Positions 27,427-35,685 of a stretch of DNA of 64,000 nucleotides are shown piece by piece. The stretch is taken from positions 1 to 64,000 of the forward strand of contig NZ_BSCT01000011.1 in NCBI RefSeq assembly GCF_030159255.1, in the 5' to 3' direction. The stretch is from Bradyrhizobium sp. SSBR45G (GTDB taxonomy: Bacteria; Pseudomonadota; Alphaproteobacteria; Rhizobiales; Xanthobacteraceae). Position 1 is the stretch's first letter. Every line of letters begins with the position of its first letter. The notes beneath the pieces are model-generated. The model made no database searches, was not told the origin of the DNA, and worked only from the letters and a program-made list of their open reading frames with translations. A program made the translations under genes and the position numbers.

Positions 27427-27755
27427 GCTGCCCCCCTTGTTTGAAGGGGCAGCGCTATCGCATATGACGATCGCAGTTTTGCGCTCGTCTGTCCCCACGT
27501 CGTCATGGCCGGGCTTGTCCCGGCCATCCACGTCGGTCGGCACGCTGGGAACCACGTGGATGCCCGGGACAAGCCCGGGCATGACGGCGTAACCAACTTG
27601 CAGGACCGTTGGTCGCGACGGCACTTTATCTCCATATGCGATAACCCTGCTCCTGCAAGGGAGGATGACGCCGCCGCTTCGGCTACGTCGGCGATTGAAC
27701 TCACTTGGGGTCCCCACAAACACCGATGCCCGGGACCGGCCCGGGCATCGCGCAT
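27427..27755. repeat. Repeat cluster between converging genes
   Basis: The gene-free gap 27423-27774 holds three palindromic units. A hairpin GCTGCCCC/GGGGCAGC (27427-27453) lies just after the aminotransferase stop and may end its transcript. An inverted repeat CATGGCCGGGCTTGTCCCGG through GCCCGGGCATGACG spans 27501-27587. A palindrome GATGCCCGGG-N5-CCCGGGCATC is at 27725-27749. The 27501 unit recurs at 52646-52731 and in part at 1-17 and 46480-46500. Confidence 0.75.
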
Positions 27756-27774
27756 GTCTGACGCAGCGGCCGGT

Positions 27775-28407
27775 TCAGGCGTGCTGCTCCTCGAGGCCCT
27801 CGCCGATCAGATCCAGGCCCGGATCGATCAGCTCGCCGCGCAGCAGCGCGATCGGGGCCTTGCGGTAGAGCATGAAGTCGTTGAACGGATCGGTGAGGAT
27901 CTTGGTCATCCAGACGAGGCCGGTCTCGACGTCGCGGATGAAGAAGAGATGCACGGTGCGGAACACGAGGCCGCCGACGCCGATCACGAGCCAGAGCTTG
28001 GCGGTCTCGCGGGCGAAATCCGTCGCCGAGGTCCACGGCGTGAGGAAGCCGAAGAAGGACGGCTGCAGATAGAGCACGACCGGCGCCGCGGCCCAGATCG
28101 ACATCAGCACCACCTTGCGCTGCAGATTGTAGCCGACCTTGATCTCTTCCTTGTGCTCGTGGGTCGCCTGGTTGACGTGGTCGTAGCCCTTCGGCTCGAA
28201 GAAGAAATGTCCGGCCTGGCGCGAGGTCATCGAGACCAGCCAGCCGATCAGCGCCGAGACCAGCGGATCGAACACCATCATGACATAGGCGATCATGAAG
28301 CTGACCGCGCTCACGAAGTGCAGGCTCTGATTGATGCGGCTGTGATGATAGTAGCGATGGTCGTCCCAGCGCTGGATCCGCAGCTGCTCCAGGAAATGCT
28401 TGATCAT
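27775..28407 (-). CDS. Multi-pass membrane protein, DUF962/Mpo1-like
   Basis: A 210-residue protein with about four hydrophobic helices. The pattern HHSRINQSLHFVSAV followed by LVSMTSRQAGHFFFE resembles the N..LHF and W..Q..GH..FE signature of DUF962 (yeast Mpo1, a dioxygenase of 2-hydroxy fatty acids). The likeness is by eye and partial. The start at 28407 has GGAG six bases upstream; the open frame to 28482 lacks this. It sits between the aminotransferase and a Pmt-like methyltransferase, which fits a lipid role. Confidence 0.65.
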   Translation of the reverse strand: MIKHFLEQLRIQRWDDHRYYHHSRINQSLHFVSAVSFMIAYVMMVFDPLVSALIGWLVSMTSRQAGHFFFEPKGYDHVNQATHEHKEEIKVGYNLQRKVVLMSIWAAAPVVLYLQPSFFGFLTPWTSATDFARETAKLWLVIGVGGLVFRTVHLFFIRDVETGLVWMTKILTDPFNDFMLYRKAPIALLRGELIDPGLDLIGEGLEEQHA

Positions 28408-28535
28408 GGTTGCTCCGAAGACTGAGTTGCAAGGCGTGTACGGGAATTCGATGTAGGTGATGTGACGATATCGAGATGTCACATGTCAGGACGCACGAAC
28501 GCGGAACATGGCACGCGCCGGAGACGTGCCGCGGC

Positions 28536-29225
28536 TCAGGCCGCGGCGGCGCGCTCCAGCTTGCGGAAGCGGACCAGCGAGAAGTGGCCGAGCGGCGGAA
28601 TCAGCCGGCGCTCCACCAGCTCCATGCTGTCAGCACCGGCAAGCCAGCGCATGTAGCGCGACCAGCCAAACTCGGCGGTGCGGAAGCCGAGCTTGCGCAC
28701 CACCGGCTGCAGCGCCTGCTCGATGACCCGGCGCAGGCCGTCATCGGCGCTCACGCGGGTGAGGATGATCAGCTCGCCGCCGGGACGCAGCACGCGGGCG
28801 AACTCGTCGAGCGCGACTTCCGGATTCGGCACCGCGGTGACGACATATTGCGCCATCACGACGTCGAAGGAATCATCGGCAAAGTCGAGGTTCTCGGCGT
28901 CCATCACCGCGAGGCCCTCGACGTTCTTCAGCCGCTGCTCGGCGACGCGCCGCATCGCCTTGCCGAGCATCGCCTCGGAGATGTCGGTGCCGAACACGCG
29001 GACGTGCGGCGCGTAGAGCGGCAGCGAGATGCCGGTGCCGACGCCGACCTCGAGCACGCGCCCGCCGAGCTTGTTGGTGGCCGATATCGCGGCCTTGCGG
29101 CCCTTCTCGAACACGCCGCCGAACACGAGGTCATAGATCGGCGCCCAGCGGTCATAGGCCTGCTCGACCTGCTCGCGGTCGAAATCGAGCTCCCGCGCGC
29201 CGTCGAGCTTCATGGTTTCTGCCAT
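28536..29225 (-). CDS. SAM-dependent methyltransferase, phospholipid N-methyltransferase-like
   Basis: A 229-residue class I methyltransferase. Motif I is VLEVGVGTGISLPLY (about residues 57-71), followed by FGTDISEAML and the DLDFAD/DVVMAQYVV region. YDRWAPIYDLVFGGVFEKGR at the N-terminus is typical of Rhodobacter-type PmtA and UbiE-like enzymes. PmtA methylates phosphatidylethanolamine towards phosphatidylcholine. Its closeness to psd, which makes that substrate, supports this reading, but substrate cannot be fixed by motif alone. Confidence 0.8.
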   Translation of the reverse strand: MAETMKLDGARELDFDREQVEQAYDRWAPIYDLVFGGVFEKGRKAAISATNKLGGRVLEVGVGTGISLPLYAPHVRVFGTDISEAMLGKAMRRVAEQRLKNVEGLAVMDAENLDFADDSFDVVMAQYVVTAVPNPEVALDEFARVLRPGGELIILTRVSADDGLRRVIEQALQPVVRKLGFRTAEFGWSRYMRWLAGADSMELVERRLIPPLGHFSLVRFRKLERAAAA

Positions 29226-29276
29226 CGTTACATCTCACTACGGTTTGGAATGATTGGAGTGATGCAAAATTCGCCG

Positions 29277-30332
29277 TCAGCCGCGCACCGCGCTCTGGCC
29301 GGCCAGGATCGGCGCAGGACGCACGACACGCGCCGGCTGCAGCACCGCGAGATTGCCGATGAACTGCCGCGCGCTGTTCTCCCAGGAGCGGTCGAGCGCG
29401 AACGCCCGGCAGTCCGCGCGCGACATCGTCAGCGCCTTCAGGCAGGCCGCGCGCAGGTCCCAGTCGATCGCGCCGATCGGATGATCGGCGATGACGTCGA
29501 GCGGGCCCGTGACGGGAAATGCCGCGACGGGCGTGCCGCAGGCGAGTGATTCCAGCTGCACGACGCCGAATGTGTCGGTCAGGCTCGGGAATACGAACAC
29601 GTCGGCCGCCGCCATATGCGCCGTCAGATCCGCGCCGGTCTTCTCGCCGAGGAAATGCGCCGCCGGAAATTTGCGCGCGAGCTCCGCCTTCTGGGGACCG
29701 TCGCCGACCACGACCTTCGAGCCGGGCAGATCGAGCGACAGGAAAGCCTCGAGATTCTTCTCGACCGCCACGCGGCCGACGCTCATGAACACCGGGCGCG
29801 GCAGGTCGAGCGCCGCAGGCGCGTCCGGATTGAACAGCCTGGTATCAACGCCGCGGGTCCAGAAGCCGAGCCGCTTGAAGCCGCGCGTCGCGAGCTCCTG
29901 CTTCAGCGAATTCGTTGCCACCATGGTCATCGCGGCCGCGTCGTGGAAGCGGCGCATCACCCAGTAGCCGACGGCGTCGGGAATTCCGGTACGCACCGAG
30001 ACGTATTCCGGGAAGCGCGTCGTGTAGGATGTCGTGAACGGCAGGCCGTGGCGCAGGCAGTAGCGGCGCACCGCCCAGCCGATCGTGCCTTCGGTCGCGA
30101 TGTGAATCGCGTCCGGCGCAGCCGCCTCGATGCGGCGGGCGATCTCACCAGCCCCGGTGATCGCCAGCCGCAGGCCCGGATAGGTCGGCACCGCGAAGGA
30201 CGGGAAGCCCTCCGGCGTGAGGAAGGTGATGTCGGCGCCGAGGCCCGCGGCTGCGCGCGCCAGCGATGTCAGCGTGCGCACCACGCCATTGACCTGCGGG
30301 TGCCAGGCGTCGGTTGCGATTAAGATCCTCAT
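29277..30332 (-). CDS. GT4-family glycosyltransferase, possible glycolipid synthase
   Basis: A 351-residue GT-B enzyme. The N-terminus MRILIATDAWHPQVNGVVRT is the acceptor domain start typical of GT4 mannosyl- and glucosyltransferases. The C-terminal domain has SVGRVAVEKNLEAFL, the VGDGPQ strand and the FVFPSLTDTFGVVQLESLA block with the E-x7-E motif. Related rhizobial enzymes glycosylate diacylglycerol to make phosphate-free membrane lipids; that is a family analogy only. The start at 30332 fits the fold, although a longer frame begins at 30383. It is the first gene of a leftward lipid-flavoured group. Confidence 0.83.
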   Translation of the reverse strand: MRILIATDAWHPQVNGVVRTLTSLARAAAGLGADITFLTPEGFPSFAVPTYPGLRLAITGAGEIARRIEAAAPDAIHIATEGTIGWAVRRYCLRHGLPFTTSYTTRFPEYVSVRTGIPDAVGYWVMRRFHDAAAMTMVATNSLKQELATRGFKRLGFWTRGVDTRLFNPDAPAALDLPRPVFMSVGRVAVEKNLEAFLSLDLPGSKVVVGDGPQKAELARKFPAAHFLGEKTGADLTAHMAAADVFVFPSLTDTFGVVQLESLACGTPVAAFPVTGPLDVIADHPIGAIDWDLRAACLKALTMSRADCRAFALDRSWENSARQFIGNLAVLQPARVVRPAPILAGQSAVRG

Positions 30333-30678
30333 AAGGCGATCCGGAAAGTTGCAGCGATTCTGAACGGCCGCAAATTCCGACATTGTTATTTCAGGCGTGT
30401 GACGTCATCGAACTGTCGAAGGTTGTTTTTGCGGCCATCCACGGCGGAAGCCGCGATCGGCGCGCGGGCCTGTCGTGAAACCGTCATGAAACAAACGGTT
30501 AAGCCGACGAAACCGTTTTGCCTGCAGCGCGCAAACGCAACGAAACTTTTCTCCCTTATGAGTTGCAGCATCAGGCGCAGGTCGAACGCGCCACAAACAA
30601 TGATGACAGGCAGCTGATTTCAACGGCGCCGACCGCGACCATGCGGCGCGCGCCAGGCGATCAAACAAGGGGACGTCG

Positions 30679-31377
30679 ATGTTCACGTCAGCCACTATTT
30701 TTTCACCGTCTCGCATTGTCCTCGGCGCGCTGGTCGCCGGCGCCGTTTTGGCCGCGACGCCGACGCAGGCCGCTTCGCCGGCGCCGCTGCCCTTCCCTTT
30801 CCTGCTGCCGCCGCCGGTCGCCACCTATGAGCCGCCCGCAGCGGCGCCGCAGATTCTCAATCCGCGCGAGGACGAAGCGACCGCCTATGAGCTGCCCGCG
30901 CGCCTTCGCCGCCAGGTCGTGAGCTACACGACTCGCGAGGCGCCGGGCACCGTTGTGATCGATACGCCCAACAAGTACTTGTACTACGTGCTCGGCAGCG
31001 GCCAGGCGATGCGCTACGGCATCGGCGTCGGCCGCGACGGCTTCACCTGGTCGGGCGTGCAGGCGGTGACGAAGAAGGCCGAATGGCCGGACTGGACGCC
31101 GCCGCCGGAGATGATCGCGCGCCAGCCCTATCTGCCGCGGCACATGGCCGGCGGTCCCGGCAATCCGCTTGGCGCCCGCGCGATGTATCTCGGCGGCACC
31201 GTCTATCGCATCCACGGCACCAACGCGCCCGAGACGATCGGCACGCATGTGTCATCGGGCTGCATCCGCCTGACGAATCAGGACGTGATCGACCTCTATT
31301 CCCGCGTCAATGTCGGCGCCAAGGTGATCGTGCTGCCGATGGAACGCCGCGCCGATCTCGGCCGCGTCACGCGCTGA
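30679..31377 (+). CDS. L,D-transpeptidase (YkuD family)
   Basis: The 232-residue periplasmic enzyme has a signal peptide (cleavage near TPTQAA), a Pro-rich spacer and a YkuD domain from about residue 85. The active site has His179 in YRIHGTN and Cys195 in SSGCIRL. Such enzymes make 3-3 cross-links in peptidoglycan or attach proteins to it. The GTVVIDTPNKYLYYVL strand begins the domain. It is transcribed alone and followed by a terminator. Confidence 0.93.
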   Translation: MFTSATIFSPSRIVLGALVAGAVLAATPTQAASPAPLPFPFLLPPPVATYEPPAAAPQILNPREDEATAYELPARLRRQVVSYTTREAPGTVVIDTPNKYLYYVLGSGQAMRYGIGVGRDGFTWSGVQAVTKKAEWPDWTPPPEMIARQPYLPRHMAGGPGNPLGARAMYLGGTVYRIHGTNAPETIGTHVSSGCIRLTNQDVIDLYSRVNVGAKVIVLPMERRADLGRVTR

Positions 31378-31422
31378 CCGGCGCCCCCCGCCTCTCACCC
31401 ATTCTCCGATCCTCCCTGACTG

Positions 31423-31459
31423 GACCGCCGTGGCCTCGTGCCCCGGCGGTCATTTCTTT
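31423..31459 (+). terminator. Terminator after the L,D-transpeptidase gene
   Basis: GACCGCCG (31423-31430) pairs with CGGCGGTC (31444-31451) around a 13-base loop, followed by a T-rich tail ATTTCTTTT. It lies 46 bp after the stop codon. Confidence 0.75.
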
Positions 31460-31633
31460 TCTTTGCGCGCCCCACCGCATTCACCATCACGGCCGATTGA
31501 TGGCTCGCTGCGTCACAGGCTGCCCTGGCGCGCCCCCGTCCGGCCCTGTAAGCTCGGCAATCTTGTATTAACCGCGATCTCGCCGCGTCCGGACTCACCC
31601 GGCATCGTGGCTCCTGGAGTCCGTGGATCCGAC

Positions 31634-33268
31634 ATGAACCTTCCGACGCCGCGACCGGATTGGCAGAGCAGGCCTCACCCGCTCGCTCCGAAATCGCAAC
31701 GGCCGCCGCGGCGCTCGCCGCCGCTGCGGCTGATCCTGATCGGCGCCGTGGCCGTAGCCGCCGTCGTCCTCGTCGGTATCATCGTTGCGGAAGTGTTCCT
31801 GTTTTCGGGCAGCACCCCGGCGCCGCAGCTGGCTGAGCTGCCCCCGCTGCCCCCAGCGACCCGCAATTCGATCATCATGGCACCGGTGTCGATCTCGCTC
31901 GGCGCTATCCGTGACGCCGCCGAAAAGGCGACGCCGCGCAATTTCACCGGGAAGGCCGACAATCCCGTCAACCAGATCCTGCAGAATGCCGACATCGGCT
32001 GGACGGTCACGCGCGGCGCCATTGCCGCGACCGGCACCCAGGACACGCTGTCGCTGGCGACGCCGCTGTCGGGCCGCCTGAACGTCACCGGCTCGCTGTC
32101 CTCGAAGGCCACCGGCGCGATCGGTGACGCGCTCGGCGGCCTGCTCGGATCGGATGCCGCCAAGCAGATCGGCGGCATCAACATCAAGAACCTGAACGCC
32201 ACCGCCGACATCAAGGGCAATGTGCTGATCGCGATGCGGCCGCGGCTGGCCGCATCCTGGTACGTCGAACCGAATTTCTCCGCCCAGGTCAATCTCGGCG
32301 ACACCGCACTCACCGTCGCCGGCGCCCGGGTCAACGTGCCGGCGCAGATGAAGCCGGTCATCGACAAGACCGTCAACGACCAGCTCAACGCGCTCAGCGA
32401 CAGGCTCCGCAAGGACCCGACGATGCGGCGTAGCGCACAGGCGCAGTGGGCGCGCGCCTGCCGCTCGGTGCCGCTCCAGGGCACCGCGCCGGGGCTGCCG
32501 GCCGTCTGGCTCGAGATCAAGCCGACGCGGGCGCTGGCTGCGCAGCCGGCGATCGACTCCACCACCGCCAGCATCACCATGGGGATCGAGGCGGAAACCA
32601 AGGTGACGGCGGCAGAGACCAAGCCGGTCTGTCCGTTCCCCGAGAAGATCACGATCATTCCGCCGACACCCGGCGGCATCAACGTCGCGGTTCCGATCGA
32701 CGTCCCGTTCACCGAGCTCAACAAGCTGGTCGATTCGCAGCTGTCGGGGCGGACATTCCCCGAGGACGGCTCCGGCCCGGTCGCGGTCACCGTCAAGCAT
32801 GCGACCGTGGTGCCTTCGGGCAACCGGCTGCTGATCTCCCTGCAGGTCAAGGGCAAGGAGAAAGAGAGCTTCTTCGGCCTCGGCGCCGACGCCACCGTGC
32901 ACATCTGGGGCCGGCCGATGGTCGATCAGGCGCAGCAGATCCTGCGCCTGTCCGACCTGCAGCTCGCGGTGGAATCGGAAGCCGCCTTCGGCCTGCTCGG
33001 CGCCGCCGCCCGCGCCGCCGTTCCCCATCTGCAGCGCGCCGTGCTGGAGCGATCGGTGATCGATCTCAAGCCGTTCGCCGACAATGTCCGCGAGAAGATC
33101 GCGACCACGGTGGCTGAGCTGCAGAAGAACGAGAACGGCATTCGCGTCGATACCGACGTCAACAATCTGGCGCTTACCGACATCGCCTTCGACGCCACCA
33201 CGCTGCGCGTGATCGCCACCGCCGAGGGCACGATCAGCGTGCGTGTCAATTCGCTGCCCGGATTGTAA
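31634..33268 (+). CDS. DUF4403 family membrane-anchored protein
   Basis: A 544-residue protein with a short basic Pro-rich cytosolic N-terminus, one membrane helix (about residues 32-54, LILIGAVAVAAVVLVGIIVA) and a large periplasmic region that fits DUF4403. That family has two similar beta-rich halves, with lipid-binding-like folds suspected. Features are the opening PVSISLGAIRDAAEKATP and a repeat of V.VPIDVPFTELNKLVDSQL later. The function is unknown. The start at 31634 is the first ATG before the helix; the frame stays open to 31430 without coding character. Confidence 0.82.
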   Translation: MNLPTPRPDWQSRPHPLAPKSQRPPRRSPPLRLILIGAVAVAAVVLVGIIVAEVFLFSGSTPAPQLAELPPLPPATRNSIIMAPVSISLGAIRDAAEKATPRNFTGKADNPVNQILQNADIGWTVTRGAIAATGTQDTLSLATPLSGRLNVTGSLSSKATGAIGDALGGLLGSDAAKQIGGINIKNLNATADIKGNVLIAMRPRLAASWYVEPNFSAQVNLGDTALTVAGARVNVPAQMKPVIDKTVNDQLNALSDRLRKDPTMRRSAQAQWARACRSVPLQGTAPGLPAVWLEIKPTRALAAQPAIDSTTASITMGIEAETKVTAAETKPVCPFPEKITIIPPTPGGINVAVPIDVPFTELNKLVDSQLSGRTFPEDGSGPVAVTVKHATVVPSGNRLLISLQVKGKEKESFFGLGADATVHIWGRPMVDQAQQILRLSDLQLAVESEAAFGLLGAAARAAVPHLQRAVLERSVIDLKPFADNVREKIATTVAELQKNENGIRVDTDVNNLALTDIAFDATTLRVIATAEGTISVRVNSLPGL

Positions 33269-33285
33269 CGCGAGACGTTTCGCAA

Positions 33286-33329
33286 CCGTCCCATGCGCCG
33301 CATCGCTTTGCAGGGCGGCGCAGGGACGG
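33286..33329 (+). terminator. Long hairpin between DUF4403 and binding-protein genes
   Basis: CCGTCCC-A-TGCGCCGC (33286-33301) pairs with GCGGCGCA-GGGACGG (33315-33329): 15 bp with one bulged A and a 13-base loop. There is no T tail. It lies 41 bp before the next start codon. It may be a terminator, or an mRNA-stabilising hairpin in the leader of the binding-protein gene. Confidence 0.5.
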
Positions 33330-33370
33330 CTAGAACTTGCGTCCGACAACAATAATCTCGGGAGAGAAAC

Positions 33371-34582
33371 ATGAGACCTTCAGGGCAGGCCATCGTCGCC
33401 GCCATCGCGCTCGCGGCGCTCTGCGGAACCGCTCGGGCCCAGACGATTTCCGACGACATCGTCAAGATCGGGGTGCTGACCGACATGTCGAGCCTGTACG
33501 CCGACGCCACCGGCAAGGGCTCGCTGGTGGCCGTGCAGATGGCGGTCGAGGATTACGGCGGCAAGGTCAAGGGCAAGAACGTCGAGGTGGTCTCGGCCGA
33601 TCACCAGAACAAGCCCGATGTCGGCGTCAATATCGCCCGCAACTGGTACGACAATGAAAAGGTCGATGCGATCTTTGACGTGCCGACCTCCTCGGTGGCG
33701 CTGCCGGTCTCGGCGCTGACGCGCGAGAAGAACAAGATCCACATCAACTCCGGCGGCGGCTCCTCCGACATCACCGGCACGCAGTGCTCGCCGAACACGG
33801 TGCACTGGACCTACGACACCTATGCGCTATCGAACGTCGCCGGCAAGGCGATGGTCAAGCGCGGCGAGGATACCTGGTTCTTCATCACGGCGGACTACGC
33901 CTTCGGCCAGGCGCTGCAGCGCGATGCCGCCAATGTCGTGAAGGAGAGCGGCGGCAAGGTGCTCGGCGAAGTGCGCCACCCGCTGAACTCGTCGGATTTC
34001 TCATCCTTCGTGCTGCAGGCCCAGGCCTCCAAGGCGAAGGTGGTCGGGCTTGCGAACGCCGGCGGCGACACCCAGAACGCGCTGAAGCAGGCCGCCGAGT
34101 TCGGCCTGGCGCAGAGCGGCCAGAAGATGATCGCGCTGCTGATGGAGATCACCGACGTGCATTCGCTCGGGATCAAATCGACGTCAGGCCTGATCGTCAC
34201 CGACGCGTTCTACTGGGACATGAACGACGAGACCCGCGCCTTCTCCAAGCGCTTCAACGACAAGGTCGGGCACATGCCGACCATGATCCAGGCCGGGCTC
34301 TACTCCGCCACCATGCACTATCTGAAGGCGATCGAGGCCATCGGCACCGACGAGGCGCCCAAGGTGATGGAGCAGATGCGCGCCACGCCGGTGAACGACT
34401 TTTTCGCCAAGAACGGCAAGATCCGCATCGACGGCCGCATGGTGCACGACATGTATCTGTTCGAGGTCAAGAAGCCCGAGGAGTCGAAGGGCGACTGGGA
34501 CCTCTACAAGCTGATCGCCACCGTGCCCGGCGACGAGGCCTTCCGTCCGCTCGACAAGGGCGGCTGCCCGCTGGTGAAGTAG
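33371..34582 (+). CDS. Periplasmic amino-acid-type ABC binding protein, orphan
   Basis: The 403-residue protein is a Leu/Ile/Val-binding-type (Peripla_BP_6) solute receptor with signal peptide ending TARAQ. The mature part begins DDIVKIGVLTDMSSLYAD, and the hinge region PVSALTREKNKIHINSGGGS is typical. It would pass ligand to a HAAT-family ABC permease, but no permease or ATPase gene lies near. Orphan receptors of this family are very numerous in Bradyrhizobium and bind amino acids, aromatic acids or amides. A GGGAGAG ribosome-binding site precedes the ATG and a terminator follows. Confidence 0.9.
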   Translation: MRPSGQAIVAAIALAALCGTARAQTISDDIVKIGVLTDMSSLYADATGKGSLVAVQMAVEDYGGKVKGKNVEVVSADHQNKPDVGVNIARNWYDNEKVDAIFDVPTSSVALPVSALTREKNKIHINSGGGSSDITGTQCSPNTVHWTYDTYALSNVAGKAMVKRGEDTWFFITADYAFGQALQRDAANVVKESGGKVLGEVRHPLNSSDFSSFVLQAQASKAKVVGLANAGGDTQNALKQAAEFGLAQSGQKMIALLMEITDVHSLGIKSTSGLIVTDAFYWDMNDETRAFSKRFNDKVGHMPTMIQAGLYSATMHYLKAIEAIGTDEAPKVMEQMRATPVNDFFAKNGKIRIDGRMVHDMYLFEVKKPEESKGDWDLYKLIATVPGDEAFRPLDKGGCPLVK

Positions 34583-34618
34583 GACTGATCGGGCGACGAC
34601 TCGTTTCAAGACATTGCA

Positions 34619-34651
34619 CAGCGCGCCAGGTCCTGCCCGGCGCGCTGTTTC
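34619..34651 (+). terminator. Terminator after the binding-protein gene
   Basis: CAGCGCGCC (34619-34627) pairs with GGCGCGCTG (34639-34647), loop of 11, followed by TTTCATT. It is 36 bp after the stop. The rest of the gap to 34920 has no gene; it must hold the promoter of the next two-component operon. It contains GGAAACATT at 34862-34870, a string also found before the NodT operon at 12615-12623. Confidence 0.8.
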
Positions 34652-34920
34652 ATTGGTCTGCCCTGACGGCACGAAAGGCCCGACGGATCGCCGGTGTTCG
34701 CGGTAGCCCGATGCAGCAGCTCCGAGCCTCGCGCACGCAGGCCCCCGGCCACGCGCACCCGCCGATACCGGCCTGCCTTTTCCACACCGACTTGACGCGC
34801 CCACACGAAAGCCGCAACACGGGTTTAGATGGTTTCCGGGCCTTGCCGGACGTTGCCGCAAGGAAACATTCCGTAACAAAATTCTTCGCAAAACGCCGCG
34901 ATTCTAGGTCAATTGACGGT

Positions 34921-35661
34921 ATGGCCCAGACACAACCACACATCCTGGTCGTCGAGGACGACCGCGAGACGCGAACGCTGATCGCCAAATATCTGCGCAA
35001 CAACGCCTGCAACGTGACCACCGCGACCGACGGCCGCGAGATGACCCGGATCATGGGCGATCACCGCATCGATCTCCTGATCCTGGACGTGATGCTGCCC
35101 GGCGAAGACGGCCTCACTCTGTGCCGCAAGCTGCGCGCGGAATCGCAGGTGCCGATCATCATGCTGACGGCGCGCGGCGAGGACGTCGACCGCATCCTCG
35201 GCCTCGAGATGGGCGCCGACGACTATCTGCCCAAGCCGTTCAATCCGCGCGAGCTGCTCGCCCGCATCAACGCGGTGCTGCGCCGTCAGGCGGCGGCGAT
35301 GACCGCGAGCGCAACCGAGGGCGCCACCGCGCTGAGCTTCCTCGGCTGGAAGATCGACTTCCGCCTGCGCGAGCTGCGTAATCCGGAAGGCGCCCGCGTC
35401 GCCATGACCAGCGCCGAGTTCGATCTCCTGCGCACCTTCTGCGAGCGGCCGGGCCGCGTGCTGTCGCGCGACAGCCTGCTCGATCTCACGCAGGGCCGCA
35501 GCGCCGGCTCGTTCGAGCGCTCCATCGACGTGCTGGTCAGCCGCATCCGCCGCAAGATCGAGCCGGACCCGCAGGAGGCGACGATGATCAAGACCGTGCG
35601 TTCCGGCGGCTACATGTTCACGCCCGTCGTCGAGGTGGTAACGGCCCCTCAGAGCCACTGA
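34921..35661 (+). CDS. OmpR-family response regulator
   Basis: A 246-residue regulator with receiver domain (Asp56 in LDVMLPGEDG, Lys105 in LPKPFNPRE) and winged-helix output (MTSAEFDLLRTF, RSIDVLVSRIRRKIEPD). It closely resembles the regulator at 11763-12530, so the two are paralogues. The histidine kinase follows 24 bp downstream in the same operon. The long open frame upstream of 34921 is not coding. The target genes are not evident; no transporter is adjacent. Confidence 0.93.
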   Translation: MAQTQPHILVVEDDRETRTLIAKYLRNNACNVTTATDGREMTRIMGDHRIDLLILDVMLPGEDGLTLCRKLRAESQVPIIMLTARGEDVDRILGLEMGADDYLPKPFNPRELLARINAVLRRQAAAMTASATEGATALSFLGWKIDFRLRELRNPEGARVAMTSAEFDLLRTFCERPGRVLSRDSLLDLTQGRSAGSFERSIDVLVSRIRRKIEPDPQEATMIKTVRSGGYMFTPVVEVVTAPQSH

Positions 35662-35685
35662 CGGGTCGAATCTGATGGCGCTGTC

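Noticed and set aside
25743..27755. 670-codon minus-strand frame opposite the aminotransferase
   Set aside because: Antisense shadow. It also runs through the repeat cluster at 27427-27755 and shows no fold or ribosome-binding site.
31595..33352. 585-codon minus-strand frame opposite the DUF4403 gene
   Set aside because: Typical GC-skew shadow; the plus-strand protein has a membrane helix and family pattern.
33784..34920. Long N-terminal extension of the second response regulator
   Set aside because: The frame overlaps the binding-protein gene and its terminator. The regulator begins with a normal receiver domain at the ATG at 34921.
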